The notes beneath the pieces were generated by a model that saw nothing but the letters and a program-made list of their open reading frames with translations, had not been told where the DNA came from and did no database searches. Shown here piece by piece: positions 14,635-19,839 of a stretch of 19,839 nucleotides of DNA (position 1 is the stretch's first letter; the number at the start of each line of letters is the position of its first letter). Origin of the DNA: Bacteroidota bacterium (GTDB lineage Bacteria; Bacteroidota; Bacteroidia; Flavobacteriales; Flavobacteriaceae); contig JAJRPL010000164.1 in NCBI GenBank assembly GCA_024280815.1, positions 1 through 19,839 of the forward strand. The letters are read 5' to 3'. A program made the position numbers and the translations under genes.

Positions 14635-15654
14635 TTGGCTTCATTTAAAATGCCTCAATTAGATAGTAGATCAGCCTTGAATTTAGGAAATAATACTTGG
14701 AAACTCAGAGGGTTCGTATTTCCTGAAGGTAATCAATTAGATGCATTGTCAATTGAGTATGGAGAAACAGTTTTTGATAATAGCCTAAGTATAAATCCAA
14801 GAAATTTTCCAACAGATAATAATTATGAAATAAATGGTGATATTCAAGTTATAGCAGGAAAAGTATATCAATATAGAATAAAGGCAAAATTAGAAGGAAA
14901 GGTTTATTATAGTAGAATAAGAACCCTAAATACGAATCAAACATTATGTACACCAACAGTAACCAATAAAGCATGGTATAGATTGATTAATAGTGTAACT
15001 TTTGATGGCAACACTACTAATAGTACAGGTAGTAGTGGTTATGAAGATTTTTCATCAGTAATTTTTAACGTAAAAGCTGGGCAATCGTATAATTTAAGTA
15101 TAACCGATTCATATGTGGGTGCAAATGGATCTAGTTATTATGTCTATATCGATTTTGATAATGACAATATTTTTGATGTGAATTATGAAATGGTACAAAC
15201 GCAAAGTAATGTAGATACAGATATTTATACCACGACTATAACCATACCAAACACAGCTATTGTTTATGATACACATTTACGCATGAGAATTGCGGTAGAT
15301 TATAACTCAAAAGCAGTTATAAATGGTCCAAACCCATGTAATGTTAATAGTGGAGAGTTTGAAGATTATACTATTCAAATTAATTCTGGGTTGTTAGCAA
15401 TAAATGATTATAATTTAAATGATATAGCAACGGTTTATCCAAACCCAGTAACGCAATATTTACACATTGAGTTTAATGAATTAACTGATGGAGAATCTGT
15501 CTATGAAATTTATACCATAGAAGGGAAAAAAGTACTAAAAAATAAAATAAACAATAATAAACGTATTAATTTGAGTAGGTTAAGTTCAGGAATATACTTG
15601 TTAAAAATTAATAAAGAAAACAAAGTATATACAAGTAAGTTTATTAAAAAGTAG
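14635..15654 (+). CDS. C-terminal fragment: GEVED and T9SS sorting domain, probably not expressed alone
   Basis: The remainder of the broken gene past codon 1164. The first ATG is at 14650 (FKMPQL); the listed start at 14635 is not a canonical start in a convincing context and no ribosome-binding site or promoter box precedes it, so separate translation is doubtful. The content is a beta-sandwich linker, a GEVED domain (VYIDFDNDNIFD, ending in the signature GEFEDYTIQI) and a T9SS type A sorting domain (VYPNPVTQYLHI, YTIEGKKVL, LSSGIYLLKI, SKFIKK). It has no signal peptide, so even if translated it would not reach the T9SS. Annotate it as part of the pseudogene unless read-through is shown. 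Confidence 0.6.
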   Translation: MASFKMPQLDSRSALNLGNNTWKLRGFVFPEGNQLDALSIEYGETVFDNSLSINPRNFPTDNNYEINGDIQVIAGKVYQYRIKAKLEGKVYYSRIRTLNTNQTLCTPTVTNKAWYRLINSVTFDGNTTNSTGSSGYEDFSSVIFNVKAGQSYNLSITDSYVGANGSSYYVYIDFDNDNIFDVNYEMVQTQSNVDTDIYTTTITIPNTAIVYDTHLRMRIAVDYNSKAVINGPNPCNVNSGEFEDYTIQINSGLLAINDYNLNDIATVYPNPVTQYLHIEFNELTDGESVYEIYTIEGKKVLKNKINNNKRINLSRLSSGIYLLKINKENKVYTSKFIKK

Positions 15655-16057
15655 TTTGATGTAAAAAAATAGTGGTTGCTGTTATTTTTATTAACATTTA
15701 CTGCTGTTTATTAACAAATTTACGCAACTATATTAATTAGTTATACATTTGATTATTGCTAAACCAAGATATGAAACAATCTATTGCTAAGTACCTTTTA
15801 TTTTTTAATTTTACATATAAGATTTCAATCGAATTCTCTATTGCTATGTATATTTTGATTTAATACTTTAAATCAATATGTTTTTGTGTTTAAATTTCAG
15901 ATAATTAATAAATTTAATTCTAGTTGTGTATTAAAAGTATAAGTAAAAAAATAAGATAATATAAAAAAAACCCAACCTATAGCAACGTTTGACAGCAGTA
16001 CTATGGTCAGGGCAGGCATCATAATTAATCAATAATTACAAGTAAAAATCAATTAAC
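15655..16057. other. AT-rich leader region before the giant surface-protein gene
   Basis: About 400 bp without a recognisable gene. It contains a TACATTTG box at 15744-15751 (exact -7 match) and imperfect direct repeats CTATTGCTAAGTA / CTATTGCTATGTA at 15781 and 15838. A less AT-rich block at 15971-16020 includes a near -7 box and a symmetric sequence. No strong terminator hairpin is visible after the TAG at 15654. Confidence 0.5.
15984..16035 (+). promoter_or_regulatory. Candidate promoter with dyad and 10-codon leader ORF
   Basis: AACGTTTG at 15984-15991 is one mismatch from TAnnTTTG. It runs into an 18-bp imperfect dyad at 15991-16008 (GAC, then core AGTACT, then GTC). Inside the dyad begins a short frame, ATG at 16003 to TAA at 16035 (MVRAGIIINQ), ending 22 bp before the gene's ATG at 16058. 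The block is visibly less AT-rich than its flanks. It could be promoter plus operator, or an upstream frame affecting translation; unproven. Confidence 0.3.
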
Positions 16058-19000
16058 ATGACAAATTTATTTATAAGTATATTGTATCCTTTGTTTAAAG
16101 GAGAAAAGAACTGCAAACATAACATATTTATTAAAAAAACAGAGTTAAATTTTAAAATATTTAACAGTAAAAAATACTTTTTAGCACTATTTTTAATAGT
16201 TGGTTTTGGTTTGATGTTTACAACCCAAACTTTTGCTCAAGATACAGACGGTGATGGTGTTGTAGATAGTGTAGATTTAGACGATGATAATGATGGTATT
16301 TTAGATACTGACGAAATGATTTTAAAATCTAATCTTGATTTTTTAAATCCTTTAGGAGCCAATCAAAAAATTGCATCTAATTCTTGTGCTACTTTCTCAG
16401 GAGCTGTCGTTGCTGGCACCCCTTCAACTAGTTATCCGCTTGGTTCTCCGGCCGGAATTGCTTTTGGTGTTGCAGATTTAGGAACAATGACTTATCGCAT
16501 AACATATGATAAACCTTTAGCAACAATTATAGATTATCCATTCACTCAAGCAACTGAATCTTTTGTATCGCATAATAAACTGTTTACAGTAGATGACCGT
16601 ATTGAAATTACTATTCCTAATGGTAATTTAACTTTAAATGATCCAGACGGACAGCTTGTGATTATCTCTCAAACAGCTACGTCAGTGACATTTGTTCCGA
16701 AGCAGACGATATTGATTGGTGATGGAAAATGGTCTATTACTACCACTCCAGTTTCTCAAATAGATTTTAAATATACAGACATACCAGGAGGTACAGCTGA
16801 TAATACTACTAGTATAAGAGTTAGAACCCTAGATGTTTGTATTGACTCAGATAATGATGGAACCCCCAACCATCTAGATACGGATTCTGATAATGATGGT
16901 TGTGCTGACGCTATAGAAGCTGCAGGTTCATTTGCCCCAAGTCAAATTGATGCTAATAAGCGTTTAACAGGAGGAGTCAATCTTACTAATGGTATTCCAA
17001 CTATAGCAAATGGCGGTCAAAAAAATACATCTGATGTTACAAATAATTCAATTAATGTATGTGATTTTTTTATAGATTCTGACCAAGATGGAATTTTTGA
17101 TTATGTAGATTTAGATGATGATAATGATGGTATTCTCGATACTGAAGAAATGAATTGTTTACCAGAACAACCATGGAATCCTTTGACTGGAGAAATAGGA
17201 AACAATAAAATAACAAAAAATGGTCCATGGTTTAGTGCCCCTGGTTCATCTTATGATGGTGCGAATTATGGAGATTTTAATCCAGTAATGCCAGATGGGA
17301 GAAGAGAAACATGGGGTGTTTATTTATCAAAAACAGAATATAGTTTTGATAACCCTATTTCTGAAATTTTAATAGGAATTTTAGGTCTTGATTTTTTTCA
17401 ATTAAAATTAACAGACGAAAACGGAAACCCACTTTCAATTGAACCTATTGATGTAAATAATGATGGTAAAACTTCAGGTAATATTATTTATGATGGTGAT
17501 TTAACTACTTCATTTAATGGAAACTCTGCCAACGGTGTGTTTAAAATATATAGTAATACTCCTTTTAGTAAAATTATTGTTGAAGGGTATAGAATTAGCA
17601 CCTCATCAACAGATAGTTATTTAATGTCTTTCATGTTACCTGCCAGTTGTACTAATAGAGATACTGACGGTGATGGTATACCAGATCATTTAGATAATGA
17701 TTCTGATAATGATGGTTGTGCAGATGCTATTGAAGCTGCTGGTACATTTACACTGTCAGATATTGATAATAATGGTAGATTAAAGGGAAGTATTGATAAT
17801 ACAACCGGAATACCAACAGTAGCTGGTGCTGGTCAAGCGTTAACCAATGCAGTTAGTGATAAGTTAGACAATACTGCTTGTTTAAATAAAGATAACGATA
17901 ATGATAGTTATAATGATGATGTAGATTTAGATGATGACAATGATGGTATTCTTGATACTGAAGAAATGAATTGTTTACCAGAACAACCATGGGACGCTAT
18001 GACTGGTGATTTTGATACGAATAAAATAACAAGAAATACAGCTTGGAAATTTAACCAATCTTATGATAATTATGGAGGTGTAAACTTTTCAAGTTTTACA
18101 CCCAATATGCCAAAAGGAAGATATACAGAACCAGCTATAAATCAAATAGATATTTATACACTAACAAACCCGATAAATGAAATCTACATAGGTATTATAG
18201 GTTTAGATTATTATGAACTTCAGTTTACAGATGAAAATGGATCTCCCTTGTTAATTTCTATTGTAGATGCAAATACTCATGCAGTAGTTACCGATAATAA
18301 AATTCTTGATGCTACTCCAACTACAGGAGGAACAAATGCTGCAAATGGAGTATTTAAAATTTACAGCCTTACTCCATTTAATCAAATACATGTTTTAAAT
18401 GTAAAAAAAGGAATAAATTTTGGTGCGAGAAGGCATTTAATTTCTTTTATGCTTCTTGCAGGTTGTACACCAAAAGATACAGATAATGACGGAATACCCG
18501 ATCATTTTGATAATGATTCAGATAACGATGGTTGTCCAGATGCTTTAGAAGCAGCTGGAGCATTTATAGCAGCAAATTTAACAGCTGATAATAATTTAGC
18601 AAATACCTCGGCAGGTGTTGATGCCAATGGAGTACCTACTATTGCAGGAAGCCCACAAGCAACTACCACAGCTGTGACTGATGATTTAGATTTTACAGTA
18701 TGCTTAGGAGTTTGTGAAGAGGCAATACCGCCAGGAGACCCTACAACTCAAGTGCCAAATGGAGATATTATGTGGGATTTTACAGGAGTAGGACCAGCAG
18801 GCAGTATTATTCTCAATGGATTTACCGTTACAGGTCAGCCAAACGCATTTACCAATTTAATTACACCAGATAGAGTTACTCTTTCAATACAAAACTTTGA
18901 TACCAGTAATACAGTAAGATTAAACGGAGCAATTATTGGAGATGGAAGCCTTGGAGTAGCAGCATTTTCTGCCCTTGTATTAGCAGAAGCTCAAGATACT

Positions 19001-19839
19001 GATCTCAATCACTATTTAACTAGTGATGCAGGTACGGTACAAGGTGACTATGTAGATTATCTTTATGATAAACCAATTATAGCAGCACGAAATAGATTTG
19101 TAGTGGCTACCGAAAGAAATGGAAACAACCCAACTTCTACACAAGCACTAGATATTAACGGTAATCCTATAGGCGTAAAAACAATGAACAACCCATCTAA
19201 TTATGGGTTAACAGGGGCTACACATGATATCGGTCAACCTGTAAAGGCTACAGTATACCCATTAACAGCATTGGTGCCTCGTCAGACTTTAATTTATGGA
19301 GTACGATACATGCAAGAAGGTAGTGGTGATGGAGCAGACGGACAAGTATTTATAATGAGAGACCTCGCGACAATTGGTTGTGTAATAACAGCAAAAGATG
19401 ACGATTTTTCTGCAACGCCAATAGTAGCAGGTGCTAATTCACCAAGTGTTTTTCTAGATAATGGAAATGGTGTGGATGATGCAAATGGAAGTCCAGCAAC
19501 TAATGCTAATATTTCAAATAATATTAGCATAATTAGTGATGGCGGATTAACGGGAGTAAGTATAAATACGAATGGTATAATTAAAGTGCCAGTTGGAGCA
19601 ACTTCAGGTACCTATACTATTACATATCAAATATGTTTAGAGATTGATAATACAATATGTGACAAAGCAGAAGTGAAAATTGTTGTTGATGGACAAGAAG
19701 ACAGTGATGGCGATGGAGTACCAGACAGTCAAGAGGTGACAGACGGTACCGACCCGAATGATGGATGTGATTATAAAACCGCCAGTCAAGTCATAGCAAA
19801 TGTAACCGCAGGTTGGAATGTACTAGACTGTGATGGTGA
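16058..19839 (+). CDS. Very large TSP3-repeat cell-surface protein (3' end outside window)
   Basis: The frame stays open for 1260 codons to the window edge. A 37-residue N-terminal extension precedes a hydrophobic signal (FLALFLIVGFGLMFTTQTFA, cleavage near Ala60-Gln61); no later Met suits. Residues 62-883 are three units of about 275 aa, each with calcium-binding TSP3 repeats at the start (VDLDDDNDGILDT) and middle (DSDNDGCADAIEAAG). Residues about 884-1107 form an unidentified beta-rich domain. About 1110-1210 match a common Bacteroidota surface repeat (SGTYTITYQICLE). Another TSP3 repeat (DSDGDGVPDSQE, near 1216) and a CDYKTASQVI segment follow. The start ATG has no Shine-Dalgarno, as usual here. 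A C-terminal T9SS or gliding-type domain is expected but lies outside. Probable role: calcium-stabilised adhesin. Confidence 0.85.
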   Translation, partial: MTNLFISILYPLFKGEKNCKHNIFIKKTELNFKIFNSKKYFLALFLIVGFGLMFTTQTFAQDTDGDGVVDSVDLDDDNDGILDTDEMILKSNLDFLNPLGANQKIASNSCATFSGAVVAGTPSTSYPLGSPAGIAFGVADLGTMTYRITYDKPLATIIDYPFTQATESFVSHNKLFTVDDRIEITIPNGNLTLNDPDGQLVIISQTATSVTFVPKQTILIGDGKWSITTTPVSQIDFKYTDIPGGTADNTTSIRVRTLDVCIDSDNDGTPNHLDTDSDNDGCADAIEAAGSFAPSQIDANKRLTGGVNLTNGIPTIANGGQKNTSDVTNNSINVCDFFIDSDQDGIFDYVDLDDDNDGILDTEEMNCLPEQPWNPLTGEIGNNKITKNGPWFSAPGSSYDGANYGDFNPVMPDGRRETWGVYLSKTEYSFDNPISEILIGILGLDFFQLKLTDENGNPLSIEPIDVNNDGKTSGNIIYDGDLTTSFNGNSANGVFKIYSNTPFSKIIVEGYRISTSSTDSYLMSFMLPASCTNRDTDGDGIPDHLDNDSDNDGCADAIEAAGTFTLSDIDNNGRLKGSIDNTTGIPTVAGAGQALTNAVSDKLDNTACLNKDNDNDSYNDDVDLDDDNDGILDTEEMNCLPEQPWDAMTGDFDTNKITRNTAWKFNQSYDNYGGVNFSSFTPNMPKGRYTEPAINQIDIYTLTNPINEIYIGIIGLDYYELQFTDENGSPLLISIVDANTHAVVTDNKILDATPTTGGTNAANGVFKIYSLTPFNQIHVLNVKKGINFGARRHLISFMLLAGCTPKDTDNDGIPDHFDNDSDNDGCPDALEAAGAFIAANLTADNNLANTSAGVDANGVPTIAGSPQATTTAVTDDLDFTVCLGVCEEAIPPGDPTTQVPNGDIMWDFTGVGPAGSIILNGFTVTGQPNAFTNLITPDRVTLSIQNFDTSNTVRLNGAIIGDGSLGVAAFSALVLAEAQDTDLNHYLTSDAGTVQGDYVDYLYDKPIIAARNRFVVATERNGNNPTSTQALDINGNPIGVKTMNNPSNYGLTGATHDIGQPVKATVYPLTALVPRQTLIYGVRYMQEGSGDGADGQVFIMRDLATIGCVITAKDDDFSATPIVAGANSPSVFLDNGNGVDDANGSPATNANISNNISIISDGGLTGVSINTNGIIKVPVGATSGTYTITYQICLEIDNTICDKAEVKIVVDGQEDSDGDGVPDSQEVTDGTDPNDGCDYKTASQVIANVTAGWNVLDCDG
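16241..18706 (+). repeat. Three tandem TSP3-module-TSP3 units
   Basis: Units begin at 16241, 17075 and 17891 (834, 816 and about 816 bp). Each has TSP3 repeats, a central domain, a second TSP3 pair, then a short conserved segment (EAAGxF, PTxAxxGQ, ending in Cys). Units 2 and 3 share the central domain (NCLPEQPW, GLDxxxLxxTDENG, NGVFKIYSxTPF); unit 1 has an unrelated one. Confidence 0.8.
17105..17992 (+). repeat. Near-identical 72-bp direct repeats within the surface-protein gene
   Basis: The copies are 17105-17176 and 17921-17992, start to start 816 bp. They differ at two bases, both silent (GAT/GAC, CTC/CTT), and encode VDLDDDNDGILDTEEMNC followed by LPEQPW. Flanking DNA in the units is far more diverged. 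Confidence 0.85.

Larger units (their letters stand above)
11047..15654 (+). pseudogene. Sortilin-like Asp-box/PKD/GEVED/T9SS protein gene broken by an in-frame TGA
   Basis: The frame opened at 11047 continues after TGA (14536-14538) without any shift to TAG at 15652-15654: 1536 codons with one internal stop at codon 1164. The codons just after the stop (LAENLEYNRAYYYRPFVRN) continue a fibronectin-like fold begun before it, so the two halves were one gene. TGG (Trp) to TGA is a likely change. Every other readable stop in the window is TAA or TAG. Order of domains: lipoprotein-like signal, Asp-box beta-propeller (about 140-850), PKD domain (about 861-950), first GEVED (about 995-1100), linker with the stop, second GEVED (about 1338-1446), T9SS sorting domain (about 1462-1535). 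A sequencing error is the main alternative. Confidence 0.75.

Noticed and set aside
16241..18706. CRISPR-like or satellite array
   Set aside because: The periodicity is that of coding TSP3 repeats and 272-278-residue protein modules, in frame throughout, not short repeats with spacers.
19294..19530. Minus-strand open frame inside the giant surface-protein gene
   Set aside because: Antisense to an uninterrupted repeat-rich coding frame; no family match recognisable.

Overview
The window looks like a chromosomal segment of a marine-type Flavobacteriaceae (Bacteroidota) bacterium. The DNA is very AT-rich. Upstream regions carry TAnnTTTG-type -7 promoter elements and no clear Shine-Dalgarno sequences. 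Several large exported proteins have C-terminal type IX secretion (T9SS) sorting domains, GEVED domains and thrombospondin type 3 (TSP3) repeats. No tRNA, rRNA or CRISPR array was seen. Genus cannot be fixed from the sequence.

Left part (1-3716), cell envelope. A leader with two operator-like dyads and two promoter-like boxes precedes a lipoprotein L,D-transpeptidase of the YcbB type (413-2071). It converges on a second, unrelated YkuD_2-type transpeptidase (2078-2785, minus), and one long hairpin covers both stop codons. Next comes a small membrane-anchored coiled-coil protein (3013-3639, minus).

Middle part (3717-10265, all minus). A fused alpha/beta E1 of a 2-oxoacid dehydrogenase (start re-set to 6131) lies downstream of a tight two-gene unit. 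That unit encodes a T9SS-exported endonuclease/exonuclease/phosphatase (EEP) protein and a 933-residue outer-membrane protein with a dead M1-peptidase-like domain.

Right part (10266-19839, plus), accessory surface region. An intergenic stretch holds a decayed fragment of an IS1595-family transposase. It is followed by a 1535-codon gene for a sortilin-like Asp-box/PKD/GEVED/T9SS protein, broken by one in-frame TGA at codon 1164, so the sorting domain is cut off. After another AT-rich leader comes a very large TSP3-repeat surface protein that runs off the window end. Three modular units of about 275 residues repeat in it, and one carries a different central domain.

Themes: peptidoglycan cross-linking on the left, central metabolism in the middle, T9SS-exported surface proteins on the right. 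No complete new defence or metabolic system is evident. The most distinctive items are the nonsense-broken T9SS lipoprotein, the catalytically dead M1/beta-barrel protein paired with an exported nuclease, the reciprocal Asp/Asn exchange in the E1 thiamine-diphosphate motif, the modular TSP3 cassettes, and a telomere-like G-quadruplex sequence inside a signal-peptide coding region.
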